Positions 35,438-48,439 are shown, counted from the first letter of the stretch. The stretch: DNA of 64,000 nt from Typhlomys cinereus (GCA_023101885.1 JALPQD010000027.1:5309021-5373020); one strand, 5' to 3'. Numbers and translations: made by a program. Notes: generated by a model from the sequence alone, not told the origin.

Positions 35438-38250
35438 CAAAGACAATACTGTAGACAAGTTATTTTTGTCTTATACAAAGGACACTAAATGACTGTTGCC
35501 TTCTAAATGGTTAACTCAAAAGATCCATGACTCAAACATTGTGAGGGAGACCAGTCGTTGCATTTACATAGCTTTATTAAGATTACTTACATCATGGTTA
35601 TGAATACATCCAAGCAAAACGTTTGCTTCTTCAGTCCCTTAAATAAACTGAATTAATCTACATGTACAGTCAATGTGCAAAAAGTAATGTGTAAAATGTG
35701 GTTGTATATCATATCTTCCTCATGTTTGTATATATCTCCAAATGTCTGCATTGGCATCTTAGCTAAATGTAATATGCACGAATGCCTTCATTTTCACATC
35801 AACTTTAGATTTATAAATGGTATTAGCATCAGTGGTCATCAATCTTTCTGAAGTAATAATGAAATTAATAAAATGCATGAATAAAAAACTACTTGTATAT
35901 TTGAGGAAGTTTTATATACAATAGATCAATTATGAATAATACCCCAGATTATATAAATGTTTTAGCTAGCTAGTCTCTAAAGTCTAAAAATGAGAATTTA
36001 GCTCTCATTTTTCTCATACAAAGACTGAGAAGTGAAGGGAGACTAACTTATAATAAGAGAATTGTCTTTCACAATGAAATTCATATAGAATTGTCACATA
36101 GAGTAGATATATTGACAACTTTTACCAATTTGTGTGAAGAATAGACCTTAATAAACAGTAAAACAAATTTTCTGTGCTAATACAATTTAAAAACAATAAA
36201 AATGAGTTTCTGTCACAACTGTATTTACAAGAGTAAATTAATAAATAACAGTGTTTAAATGGTCAAATAAAAAATGAGCCTGAAATAGGCTTCAGGAATT
36301 TAAATGAAGTAGAGACAGGATGCATTTAAATTAAGAATGTGTCTTAAGAATAGTAGTATATATACAGTGAATACCAGATATAATGCTAAATTATTGTATT
36401 AAGTTTTTAGATAAATGCCTCACATAGAATTAAATACATGAAGTCTTATGATGTCAGTATAATTCCCATTTTATGTCTGGGAAAACTGATAATGTGTCCT
36501 AAATCCCTGGAACAAAAGCTGTCATCATGCCTACTACGGACCACCATGTACTAAAAACTACAAAGAGATTAACACTAAGTAAGAAAATAGTAATCAGAAA
36601 ATAAAGTTGCTCACTTTTTAATAGTGATAGAGAAGTGTTTGGTCATTCTTCATAACAGATTCATTTGTCTTCTTTCCTATTTGGGAAAGTCTAATTTTAA
36701 TAGAAATAAGTACTTTGGATGATGATTAAACCCTACCTATCAGGATGATATTTCATTCCTTCTGATATTTCTATGACCAATGCAAAATTCAGCAGCAAAC
36801 ACATGGTCTTTCCAAAAGAGAAGCATCAATCTGTAAAATGAATGTGAAGATTCAGAACTATTGAGACTACATATTCTGATTTTCAACTGGTATATTGCTA
36901 CTAACTAAACTGTAAGATGGCTTTCGATGCATGAAATATATTAATAATTTATACAGTGATCTTCCATTTTCACAATCTCTGCAATAATGTGAAAAGAATA
37001 AAAATAATACTTTGTTATTTATGTGCCGCACGTCTCCATGGAGCCCACAGGATTTAGTTGACATTGTCTAAAAATGACTTTGTCAGAGAGAACAGGAAGC
37101 TACTATCATAATTTCTCTGCAGGTATTGAGATTGACACTGAGAACATATGTCTCCTCTAATGCGAACATTATGCAGCAAAAACAACGGTGATGGCCTCTT
37201 GCACCCATCTCTGTCATTTGATCAGCCATGATAAAATAAGCAGTTATGCCAATGACCTTTATTTTACTTTTTGCTTACAGAAACAATGACTAAATCACAG
37301 TTTTTAGACTCAGTATCGTACTAATTGAAGTACTGAGTTAATACTTTGCAATATTTCATTTTATTTTGCCTTGGCAATAAAAGGTTATTATACATATATG
37401 TTCTGTTTTATTAAATAGCTCTATTCAAAAAAGAAATCATGTGGCAAAGAACTGCTATTATCAATATGCTTGGAAATGCTGCAATTTTGTCTTAAAATAA
37501 ATTGCTTTGAAAAGTGAGAAAACAATCACTTTAATATTGCTATATTGTAAATTGACATTCTTTTTTCAGATTTTTCAAAATTTAATTCAATGACATCAAA
37601 GTAATTGGTCTAAATAAACTCAAACATTAAAAGGAAATTTTCATAAACACCACAATTATTGCTAATAAGGTGATCATTATTGCAACTTTTGTAATACAAT
37701 TTTCACTAAACCAAGAGTTATAAATGAAATAGAAATTTTGTATCTTGTTCATATTTTGCAATACTGTTTGGATCCACAAAAAACATTTTTTGTGTTCAAC
37801 TTGCTTTTGCTTAATGTAATATTTAAAAAAATTGTGAGGGTAATGGAGAGGCAACTCTGTGCTGAAAAGTAAGGGTTGCACGACACACACATGCTGTAAT
37901 GCAGCTCTTCTAAGAGTGATGTGCGGAAAGGGTCTTGTCTTTCTTTGCCCCAATGCCATAGGAGATTAGGGAAAAAATGACTTTCTAGAAATTAATCCAA
38001 TGCAGATGAAGTAACTAAGTACTGCTGATGAAGTAATTGATATTCTTAACATGTGTTTGCCTTTTGTTGAGAGGAACAGACGGAGCTGTTTGGTAATAAA
38101 ATGATAGCTCTCAGCTCTAAGTTTCTTGTACCTTCTCTGTATGTTATGAATCCAAGATAAATGGTTAAATCAGTGTGTGTGTGATGTAAAATATGGAACA
38201 AAAATTTGTGTTTCTTTAAATTCATATGTAATGATTAAGATGCTAGGCTA
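35438..38250. other. no gene seen; repeat-poor interval
   Basis: About 2.8 kb without recognised mobile elements. The stretch around 37180-37300 has a less AT-biased composition than its surroundings, but nothing in it proves function. Confidence 0.4.
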
Positions 38251-38254
38251 TATG

Positions 38255-38400
38255 TGCACTATGCACGTACATGCGCATTCATGTGGAGGCCAGAGGACAT
38301 CCTTGGGTAGCATTCTTCTGAGGCTATTCACTTTTTTTTGAGTCAAGGTATTTCACTGGTCTAGAACAACCCATGTAGGCTTGATTAGCTTGTAAATCTA
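38255..38400 (-). mobile_element. B3/B4-like SINE fragment
   Basis: 'cattcatgtggaggccagag', 'gacatccttgggtagcattc', then 'tttgagtcaaggtatttcac' and 'tggtctagaacaacccatgt' follow the antisense order of rodent B3-type SINEs as remembered. Moderately diverged. Confidence 0.65.
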
Positions 38401-38570
38401 AGTACACAGAGAAAAATGCTTGCCCTTAAATATGAGTCTTTTTGGATTCTAAGTTACTTCTTCCTCCTTGAACTTGACAATGTCTAAAGAATATATGACT
38501 TATGCTATGTGACAAAGGTGGGGAGGCCAGTTGTATATGTGTGAAACCTTGTTCACTAGCACTTTTTAAA

Positions 38571-38811
38571 TTTTTTTATTGTTTATTCAATTGTGCATGT
38601 GTGCGTGTGTGTCCATGTGTGTATGTGTATGTGTGTGTACCTCCTCCTTGTTTACTCTGCCCCAGGATTCACAGGCTCTGCCCTACCAGGACCAGAAATG
38701 CAGGCCACCCCCACTTCCATCCGGCGTCTATACATGAGGTCTAGGATCCGAATTCAGGACCTTCCTCCTGCAAGGCAGAGGCTTAACCCCTGAGCCACCT
38801 CTCCAGCCCCC
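38571..38811 (-). mobile_element. young tRNA-derived SINE, copy 5, internally deleted
   Basis: Antisense copy with T-rich tail, GT-rich stretch, then directly 'acctcctccttgtttactct', 'caggattcacaggctctgcc', 'ctaccaggaccagaaatgca', and head ending 'gagccacctctccagcccc'. About 45 bases present in copies 2 and 3 (the segment with 'gggaaccaccatgg') are missing between the GT stretch and 'acctcctcc'. An 18-bp perfect target-site duplication, beginning 'tcactagcac', lies at 38553-38570 and 38812-38829. Confidence 0.92.
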
Positions 38812-38829
38812 TCACTAGCACTTTTTAAA

Positions 38830-39955
38830 ATATCATACCTATATGTTTACTTAAACAAATACTTTAGAGAGACAAAAGGTACCTAAAAATAAGGAATATT
38901 CTTATTCTCATGTGGCCAATGACACAGAGGAAGTTTTAAGCCCTAGAACTTTAAGGTATAATTAATATTCATTCATCTATTTAAATGCTTCTAAATGATG
39001 TACATAAAGCATCCTATTATTGAACTAAACAAGTAACTTTTCCTTTGCAATGGTAGTATACATGTACCATTTTAGATGTGAATTTTATTAAGGCTTCTGT
39101 TTATGCAAAATTCAAAATATATATCTTTGTTAAAGTTTTCTTCATCATATTTACATGGCAAAATATACTTTTTCATGAAGAAAATTAGAAAGATAACAGC
39201 AACAGTAACATCTGTGATTAGGCAAACTTTTATATTACTCTGAAGAAAGAACCTTGCTACTAAACAAAACAAAAACAAAAAACAGGAAACACCATATCTA
39301 CATGTTTAAATAGTCAGAGTTTATGAATACAAGCGGAAATTCCAGCTTGGCCTTATTCTACTGCAAAACTCATAGCCATTATTATTCTAAGTTTTTTTAC
39401 CCATTCGTGCCAGTGCTCCTTTGATGGCTCTAACTCATTCTTTGCTTGATAGTATTTCCTCTATCAGTATAAATGGAATTCAAGAATAGATGCCTGGGTA
39501 GGACCTCTGCATCCTTCTGGCTCCACGTGTTCCATGCAGCCTCATTTTCACATAACAGAAATATATTTCCTTCTCTGTCCACAAGAATTTCTTGCTGAAA
39601 CAGCCTATAAGAAAATATTCCCCTCCCCCAAAAAAAGAATTCATGGACCACTCTTATCACATCCATAGCTATGTGGAGAACACCCTGTGTTGTGTCTCAT
39701 GTAGTCAAGAACTATACTTAATCCTCCCTACTGCTTTATAAAATAGCTACTCTTATTGTCACCCATTTTCTAGATAGAAAAACTGGAGTCTGCAGCTGGC
39801 ACATAATTCACACAGTTGGGAGCAGCAGGATTCAAAACTACTTGACATGGCTGCAGCATCAGCTGAGATTGTTGATGTCATGCCACTCGGATTTCCATTC
39901 CACAGTTATTTCTTCATCTCATATACACTTTTTTGTTCTTACTTGTTTGCTTGCT
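38830..39955. other. no gene seen
   Basis: AT-rich, nothing recognised. Confidence 0.4.
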
Positions 39956-39957
39956 TG

Positions 39958-40110
39958 CTTTTGTTTGTTGTTCTGAGACAGTCTTGTGTATCCAGGCTCA
40001 AGGATGGCCTTGAGCATCAGGTAGATATTACAGGTGTGTGCCACCACCCTCAATGTGTGGTCCTGGGGATGGAACCCAAGCATGCTAAGCAAACCTTATA
40101 CCAACTGATT
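39958..40110 (-). mobile_element. B4-like SINE (B1 part joined to ID-like part)
   Basis: Plus-strand 'gttctgagacagtcttgtgt', 'ttacaggtgtgtgccaccac', then 'ggtcctggggatggaaccca' and 'agcatgctaagcaaacctta' show a B1-type antisense segment followed by an ID-type antisense segment, the composite structure of rodent B4. It fully accounts for the middle of the 145-codon frame at 39847-40284, which I therefore do not call a gene. Confidence 0.75.
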
Positions 40111-41730
40111 GGTATTTCTAGAGCTTCTTTGAAACTTCTATTATTCAAATCTCTGGCCATGAAAAAAGAGCAGACTCCTGACTCACGATTGAAGTGGAAA
40201 AATGGAAATGTGTTTCTTGCCTGCCACTGTTTGGCAGTTAACTGTAAATCCAGCGAGGCCTTTGAGTTGTTCAGATTCTCCTAATTCTCATGGCTGTACC
40301 TCCACAAGAACAGAGAGCATGAGGGAGTTAGCGTCCTGATTTTGAATATCTGTCACGGCAGCTAAATTCCTAGCTGTTCCATTTCATTATGGATTGTATT
40401 CAAATGTCAGACGAGTTATGTTTTTAAAAGCATCCCTGTACTTTTTAGTAATTAAAGGTAAACAGGATATATAATGTCTAAAACTTACCACCAGCCTGAA
40501 TTCAATTATCCTGGATAAATAATGCTTTGGGTGGGAAGTTTCCAAGGCATGCTTTGCTATATAATTCATGCTTTGGGGAGTATGCTTATCATAGACCTTC
40601 TTAAAATAAACCTGCTACTATGTAAGTTTAATGTGATGAGTTAATAATCTTGTTTTGAATTTACAGATTTTTCCTTTGGAGAGCAGGCTTATGATAAGAA
40701 CAATGACTGTGATTACTTTGGATTTCTTTGAAATTGCAATACATGACTCAAAGAAAACGATCTTAAACAATATATTAATTTTAAGTTAACATTTTGTTCA
40801 TATTAGCCTATGTATTTTGTTCTCATCTTTGAAGAATGGAATGGATTCATTTCATGCTAAATGTCCTTATACAGTGGATTATACAAATGAATATTCTGTG
40901 TGTATGTGTGTCTATCTCTACATGATTGTGAATCTGTGTGTCTCCTTATGAATATTTTTATTTGCAGTTAATTTTTTGTAGTTGATGCTTCTTATTGATT
41001 CTTGGGAAGTTTTCACAATTGAAGGGAATAAAGTTTAGAGAGTGTCAGATATTCAATATGAGTTGATATATGGAATTTCTGTATATTCTAGTTTTCTATG
41101 TTGTTAAAATAGTATGTGAAATGTTAGCAATAATGATCATATCATAGAAGAATTGATGGTTTACTACATGGCATTTCTCTCAAATACAGACCTTTAATGA
41201 CCTTTCAAAAATATTCAAAAGACCACAGTTAAGCACACAAATATACAAGCCATACACAAAGACATTAAATAAGCCAGAAAAAATGAAACACCAATTCCAA
41301 GTTCAACTTTGTCATGAATTTTCCATTCCTCCTTCAAGGCAGAGTTAGTAATGGGTTTGTGTATTTTCTCTCAGTGTCTGATGCATTCTGCTGCAGCTTT
41401 CTCATTGCATTAAATGCAGCCCTAAGCATACACTTTCTCCTTTAGAATATAGATCAGTTGAAAATGGCAGTCTGTCTTTATTCTTGGATCTGGTATAATG
41501 ACTGACACATTCTTTAGAATTACCATGAAAGTCTGTGATTAATTTTGTATTTGTAAGTACTGACAAGCCAGATTTCTTAAGAAAACACCCATAAACAAAA
41601 AACTTGTTTGATTCCAGTTTCTGCAGAATTTTCAGAGCCTCTCTGGAAAGTTCCTCTTGGGAATGAGCACATGCTAAGGTAGTTTTGCAGTGTGCACATT
41701 TCGTATGAAGACAGGAGAGGGTGGGGGCTT
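40111..41730. other. no gene seen
   Basis: AT-rich, nothing recognised in about 1.6 kb. Confidence 0.4.
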
Positions 41731-41850
41731 GCCAATAGTAACATCCATAGGTTTGTTTTGGCCAGTAATAACCTATTGAAGTTTGTTCTGGGTAATAGTG
41801 ACCTGTATCTGTTTGTTTTGGAAAAGTGAATCTGGTAAAGGGGTTGTGGA
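41731..41850. repeat. degenerate minisatellite, exact 30-bp period (3-4 copies)
   Basis: Units at 41731-41760, 41761-41790 and 41791-41820 each have the form 'g-c/g-aataGTAACct..' followed by 'gtttgtttTG'; a fourth, weaker unit is at 41821-41850. The period is exactly 30 bases, a multiple of three. A 111-codon minus-strand frame (41577-41912) runs through it and shows a 10-residue repeat of the type K-T-N-x-x-x-L-L. No known protein is recognised. Confidence 0.75.
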
Positions 41851-43480
41851 TATCTTCCTTTTGGACTGAAGCTGCTGAGGATTAACATGGTGATCTTTTG
41901 TCTAATAATCAAGAAGAAGAGATAAAGGTAATAATCTGCTTAGTTTTTTGATATGCTGAGACCAAACAAGCCCTTCCATATGAGGGAATGTATAATGTAT
42001 GACAGAAATATTGTGTGAATGTGAGAAGAGTTAAAAAATATCCAAATTTCTTTTGTTTGCACATTGTAAAGGCATTTGGTTGCAAAAATGAAAGACTGGT
42101 AGACTTGTAACCTGGAAATACTAATGTGTTTTGTGACTTAATAAATAAAAATTAAATGCTTTTGAAAGTTACTTCTGGAGAACTTATGTGTATGGTATGT
42201 GTATGTATAAGACAGTTAATATAAATGTAATTTCATCCAACATTTCACGTGATAAGCACACATAAGTTGTATCTCATTTTATACTATGAATGGGTATTGT
42301 TTTCTAGTCTTGGAATATGTAAGATATATTGATATAAAGTATCAGCATCAGCAATACTTTAATGTGTAGAGATTTGGCTAAGCCACTACCTGAAGAAGGG
42401 AATCTAGTATTAGGCACTATGTCTCTACAGAATTACTCTTGTATGCAGTACACATCATGAGTTAGTGTTAATCAGAGTCTTCTTTGCTGAGAGAATGCTT
42501 AGCTTGACTCCAGAAAATCTTTAGCTGTCAGGGATTAGCATATATACTCCATGAGACACTAAGACTCTCATAAACCTCCAAGCAGTTGTGATCACTCAGG
42601 ATTTCCTCTGAAATTAGGGCTTTTGGATTTCCTGAAGTCTCCTTACTACTTCAGTTTATTTTTTTCTACTTTAGTTCATATGAGTGTTCTAAAATGTTAA
42701 TCTTCGTATATCAGTTCCAAGTCTAAATTCTTTTGTGGTCCCTCATTTCTTCCTGAATATTTTAGATTGTAAATGGAAGTTTTTATATTTATTTCCTTGA
42801 TTCTACATGCATTACTTCTGTTTCCCTTCTATCTGTTCTCACATTTCACTTCTCATCTCTCCAGCTCCAAGTTCATTCCTCTTGGACTTTACTACAATCT
42901 CTGTTCTCCAACTAGTCTATAACCAGAATTATCCACGCAAAAAAAAAAAAAAAACTGGAAAACACTCCCACGTTTGGTACTTCTTGCAGAATGTTGCTCC
43001 TATAATTTCAAATTTGAATAACTTTTCACTTAGTACTTAAATAGCATTTTTAAATTCTTTTTCTCAGAATATTGCAAAACTTTTACAATCTATTTCACCT
43101 TTCACTTTTGCATGAGCATATCAAAGGGAGCATATAAGGTTTTCTTCATTCTTAGATCCTAATTATGTCATATGTACCATATCTTTTGCCAGTGAATGAA
43201 GATGTTATTTAAAATGTAAGTTGCTAACAATATAAAAGTTTAGGCATTCAGCAAACATAGGTATTAATTAACACAGAGCTATTTATACTACTATGATTGT
43301 GCTTGGTGTGATGGAACACTTGCTTCATGGGATGCTTTCAGGAACTGAGCAAGATCATACAGTGATAATACTAGAATTTGGCCCCAAACAGGCTGGTATA
43401 AGAGTCAGGACTCTTGACTCCTGTCTATGCTGTCTCTCTGGAGATTTGGAGTTTTTGTAGTTTTGTCTGCATGTTGCTAA
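41851..43480. other. no gene seen
   Basis: AT-rich. An A16 run lies at 42939-42954 but no clear SINE or processed pseudogene precedes it. Confidence 0.4.
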
Positions 43481-43484
43481 TAAA

Positions 43485-43895
43485 TTTATGATCAAATAAA
43501 TTAAAGGGAAAAGAAGTTTTATTCTTGCTTACAAGATTCTCCATTATAGTTCACAGTCCAACCTGGCATGGAAGGAATATCAACATCAGGAGCTGAAGAG
43601 CTCGAGAAACTCATCATGTTGAGAGAGAGAAAAAAGAGAGAGAAAGAGATCTTTACTTTCTCACTTTCCAGGCTATGAATCTGCAAAAGTATGCCAATTA
43701 TACCAAATGTCTAAAATTGCTCTCATTGTCTGATCCACCTGCCCAGGGAATAGCCTCATCCACCACAATCTGGGTCTTCTCATATTAGTTGATAATCTCC
43801 TGTAGGCTTGCTGAAAGTTTGCCTTAACCACCCATTCTTCTCATATGTGCCCAAAAATCTGCCCCAATTATCAAGTTGACACCGAGCACAGGGGT
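43485..43895 (-). mobile_element. solo ERVL-type LTR, family A, antisense
   Basis: Plus-strand 'gggaaaagaagttttattct' at the left, 'cagtccaacctggcatggaa', a GA-rich insert at 43620-43650, 'tgggtcttctcatattagtt', 'gataatctcctgtaggcttg', then 'atatgtgcccaaaaatctg' and 'aattatcaagttgacaccg'. The order matches the antisense copy at 17.0 kb. No coding interior. Confidence 0.75.
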
Positions 43896-45548
43896 CAGTG
43901 TTCCAATATTTCTGGATGATAACTGATATTTTCACAGGAAAGAAAAGCCATACGGGAGTTTTTGCTCTTCTCTCTGCCTATATAAATATTATGATTTTCA
44001 TCTAGTTACTTACTTGAAAATTTAGAAAGCTGTATAAAGTAGTAATGTTTTTATGAGAATATTAGAACAAATGACATATATATTTATATATGAACACAAT
44101 GCAAAAACTCATGTCTTTATATATAAAGACAATGAATGAAGAAGATATTCCAAATGACTGTAGTTTAAAATCTAGGATTCATCTGCACAGTTCAACTTCT
44201 TTCTCCACTCTTATAGGAATTCAGGATGTCATGCTATCACTCCTTAATCTAGAAGTGAAATTTCAATAACGTTACTGTGAGGGGTCAAATAACTACCTTA
44301 GAGCTATGAAAGGGGTTGAAAGTGATAGTTAATTTGGCATATGACTTCTTGGATAATAATTTTGGTGAAGAATTTAGATGATAGCCTGATCCATTGGCAA
44401 GCAGACAGTATATGCTCAGGGAATTTTAACTCTCATTTTCTTCTTTAGATTTTACTTATTTTCATGAGTTACAGTTTTATCATCATTTTCTTGTCTGTAA
44501 TGGTACTCATTGTTAAAAGAAGAACTAATAAGCTCACTAACTAATTTGACTCATGTCCATATAATGTAATCATTGTGGAATCCAGGGTCTTATATGCAAG
44601 CAAGCAATTTATTAGATGCAAAATATATCCTTCATTTAATTTCTTTAGGTGTGCTGCCATATAAGCAGTTCCCATTTTCTTTACCTTGTTCTTATTCACT
44701 ATTCCCTACATCCTGGTGTGTTCTGTGAGAATGGTATTATTTTATTAAACATTAGCAACCTCATTTTTTGCTTTTAAGGCATACATATATATGGCTATGT
44801 TTAAAGATTGAATGTCAAAAATACAAACATAAAAAGATGCTAAATTCACAAGTTCAATTTATCATAAAATTACCTTTTAAGGACCAAGCTCATGACTGTC
44901 AAGCACTGAAATTCTTGCTGTGAAGCTAAAGAGCCCAGTGGAATTCATGTTTCTTTTTAATGTAAATCAGTTCACTTATTAATCAGACTAAGTGTTTAAG
45001 TGAATCCAGAACACTTCACACAATCACAGTAAACAAACAGGTCTAGCAAAGTAAACATGTTAACTTTCTAATGACCAGAGTTCAATAATAGCCCCTGGAG
45101 AATGCAGCTGGTGTTCTCCCCACAATGTACTGTTCTGAGCAGGTTATGTTAAATATTTTTGTTCTTCTCCAGCATGTTTCAAAGCAACTTCTCTCATACC
45201 AGTTAAGAGTCCATAGGAAAGATTTTAGTGGGTTTCTTCAATTTACAAAGAAACACTTGCATCTGTGGTAGCCCCTTATTTCCAGTCAGTTCTTATCTTG
45301 GCTTGATACACAAGATGTTTAGGGGGTCCCAGCATGCGACAGCATGATATTTGTTCTGTAATATTCAAAACTGTTCAGAATAAATAAAACAATACAGACA
45401 AGTTGACTTCCTAAATATTATAGCAAAAAGATTATGGCTAATAGAAATCTAGCATTATCTCCATACGTTATGCTGGGAATTAAATTGTTTTTCTTAATGG
45501 AAGAGAAATTGTTGATCATAAACATTTCATAAATGCCAATATGAAAAG
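43896..45548. other. no gene seen
   Basis: AT-rich, nothing recognised in about 1.65 kb. Confidence 0.4.
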
Positions 45549-45556
45549 TGACCACT

Positions 45557-45785
45557 GGACCAGTGAGATAGTTCACCGGTAAGGTGCCTGCTTCCAAACC
45601 TGGAGACCTGAGTTTGATCTCTGGAAGCTCATATGGTACATATGTGCCCCTCTGTTCTCTCTTTTTCTCCCCTCCTTGAACAACTAAAACATTTTTAAAA
45701 GAAAAAGAAATATATATATGATATGCAGTGTTGAAAAAGTTAAAAATTAAAAAACTGAAAAAGTAAAGAAAAATAAAATAAAAGC
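45557..45785 (+). mobile_element. tRNA-derived SINE (B2-like) with A-rich tail
   Basis: Head 'gaccagtgagatagttcacc' with an A-box-like part, B-box-like 'gagtttgatctct', then a pyrimidine-rich part 'gttctctctttttctcccct' and a long A-rich tail. Candidate 8-bp target-site duplication 'tgaccact' at 45549-45556 and 45786-45793. The minus-strand 132-codon frame (45418-45816) is a shadow of its T/A-rich tail. Confidence 0.7.
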
Positions 45786-46064
45786 TGACCACTAAGCTAC
45801 CTAATAAGCAAACCACAGAGTTTAAAACATCTTTTAAAGATTTATATGCTAGAGTTATGGCATCTGAATGGGATAAATTGTGTTAAAAGCCATGAATTAT
45901 AAGTTAAGAGTTGTTTAACATAAACTTTTAATATACTGCTATTATAACCTTAAATTTTAAACTTTTTGAATATTACTTGGCCCTACTTTATTGCAGGCAA
46001 GCAAAGGGACAATGTATGTGTTTGTGGGAATGTCACTGGAGTAGAGGAGTTTGGTTTCCCTGGT

Positions 46065-46465
46065 GCAGTGGCTGCTCTGTCTGTTGCTGTGAGACATCAA
46101 GCAACTTAAAGGAGTCAAGGAAGATTTACTTAGCTTTTGGTTCCAGAGGGAACATGCAGTCCATTATGATGGGAAAGGCGTGGCTGGCTGTCAGAAGCTG
46201 GCACAGCTCAAGTCACTGCAGGCATCATGGACAGAGGGAGCAAAGTGCTGACTCCCAGAGAAGAATACTAGGGAATCAGGGTGTGCTAAGCAATCTCAAG
46301 GCCTGTCTCCTATGATGTACCATCCTCTGGCAAGGCTTTATCTCTCAAAGGTGGCATGACTTTCCTCTACCTCTCAAAGTGTCCATGACTTTCCCAAACA
46401 TCAAGTAAGGATTCAAACACATGAGACTGAGGGGGACAACTCACATTCAAATCATGACATCTGGG
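46065..46465 (-). mobile_element. ERVL-MaLR-like LTR, antisense
   Basis: Plus-strand 'ctgtctgttgctgtgagaca', 'aaggaagatttacttagctt', 'ttggttccagagggaacatg', 'cagtccattatgatgggaaa', 'aaacacatgagactgagggg', ending with 'cattcaaatcatgac'. This is the antisense order of a widespread rodent LTR also present at 52.1 kb. The 112-codon plus-strand frame over it is a shadow. Confidence 0.7.
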
Positions 46466-48260
46466 AAATCAACAAGCAATACAGATTTATTAGACATTCT
46501 TGCACAGACATATGGATTTGGATATGATAATCATTCAGAAGTTATAGCAGTTTGCCTTATAAATAAGATTTACTTGCAAGTTTCCAGAAGCCCCACCCAA
46601 AAAAGGGGAAAAAAGTGAAAGCAAGTTAACTGTTACTTAAAGTGCAATTGGAAAATGTAATCATGAATTAAATATGTCATCTATAAATCTAAAAAATCAC
46701 TCTTGAAATTAAATTTTATGTGTATGAGGTTTACGATTGACAATGTTCTTGAGAAACATGGACAATCATATATATCTGCTTAAAATTTAGCACTTCTGCA
46801 TTCAAGGAAACACTTCATGGTATGTGTATTTATTTATTTCATTTAATATGACAATAAAAGCTAAAAAAATCTAGGCTATAATAGTTTATTTCTTCCCCAC
46901 ATTAAAAGAAGGAAGCTGTTCAACCTCCTTTGACAATTCCATAGTATTTCCATGGCTCATGTTTTCAGTTTTATCATTCTCAGCTTGGAGTTTCCAAATT
47001 CAAAGGTTGATAAAATTACCAGAGTTTCACCTATTTTGTCAAAACACAAGGCAGTTTTACTTGCTCTCTTTTAAGGATATTTTTTAAATGTGCACATACT
47101 TGCTTTTGCTTGTATGCCATTAGATAGACTTCTTTACCCAACCACAGCTAACTGTGAGTCTGGGAACTTTTCAGATAGATTATATTATCTGGGATTCTAT
47201 TACTAAGAAGAAGGAAATGAAGATAATTAGCAGGGAGAGCAAATGTGAGCAATTCAGTCATACTATGGATATCAAGGGTGTATGTTGTTTTATAGCTGCT
47301 TTGAATTCACACAAGAATTCATAGGCACTTGTGCTTTCTTTCTGGCAATTTTGCAAGACAGAATGTGAGGAAGTGATGAAAGCATCCATTCACATCTTAT
47401 CTGCTTATAAGCTAAGAGCAGATGGTGGAATGAAGGAACTACAAGAGAGGAGCTATGAAGATATTCTGAACCTTGCTTCAAAAATCAAGGATTGATGGAA
47501 GGTCATGATAAACACCAGTAAGACTTTTATCTTTCAACTTGAGAGAAGCCCTTCAATTTCAGAGTGAAACAAAACTGTAGCGGAATAAAGAGAAGTGTGG
47601 AAGCATAACTAATTTATTTTCATAATGCATACACAATGCAAAAGTGATGAGACCGTTAATTATATGACTTAACTGTGACTTCTAAACAGAGAAAAGCAGT
47701 GTTTGAACTGGGAAGGAGAGTAAGTGGGATTAAAAATGGAAGACATACTTACTGGAGGAGAATAACAGCAACAAATTTGTTTAATTATTCTTTCCAATCC
47801 ATGTGAAAAATGTCCTTTGTTTCTTTTGAAAAAGTACACATTGTACTAAAGACATCTGAAAATTAGTTCACAGTATAATGGAGCCCATAAATACTCCAGG
47901 AGTTCTGTTTTCTTTGTTCTGCAGTTTATAACTCATGACTAATATATCTGAGTAAAAATTTGATAAATATGCGTATTACCCAGAAGTTATGGTCACATTC
48001 CTTGGGTGGTAGCATTACTGGTTGTAGGAAAATTGACAGTTTGCAATTACAGAATTCAAGAGAAGAGCTATTAATTCATTTTGAGAGAGATGCAATTCCA
48101 AAAAAGGAATTTCGTGACTTTCACTTTTCTTAAGTCTTTCAATTTACTTAATTAGATAAATAAAATATCACCAACTTGGCCCGCTTCTGAACATTTTGTT
48201 CAGAAAAAAAAAATTGTTCCATTAACCTTCTAGTGGACAGTGGGAAGAAGTGGTTGAGTG
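46466..48260. other. no gene seen
   Basis: AT-rich, nothing recognised in about 1.8 kb. Confidence 0.4.
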
Positions 48261-48267
48261 TATGTAA

Positions 48268-48268
<1 letters not shown>

Positions 48269-48311
<43 letters not shown>

Positions 48312-48377
48312 CAGAGAGAGAGAGACAGAGAGAGACAGAGAAATAAACCCAGACGCAGAGAGAGGCAGAGACAGAAA
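48269..48377. repeat. (GT)n followed by GA-rich tract
   Basis: Perfect (GT) run 48269-48310, then a GA/CAGAGA-rich tract to about 48377. The minus-strand frames here encode only low-complexity Thr/His and Ser/Leu runs. Confidence 0.95.
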
Positions 48378-48439
48378 TTTTTAGAAATGATGAATGATAT
48401 AAGATTTGGCAACAATACATGTGAACAAGTGCCCATAGA

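Noticed and set aside
39847..40284. 145-codon plus-strand frame
   Set aside because: Its middle is an antisense B4-like SINE (B1 part plus ID-like part); the rest has no recognisable similarity.
41731..41850. CRISPR-like array suggested by the exact 30-bp spacing
   Set aside because: The units are contiguous with no spacers and are diverged; the surrounding DNA is mammalian. It is a minisatellite.
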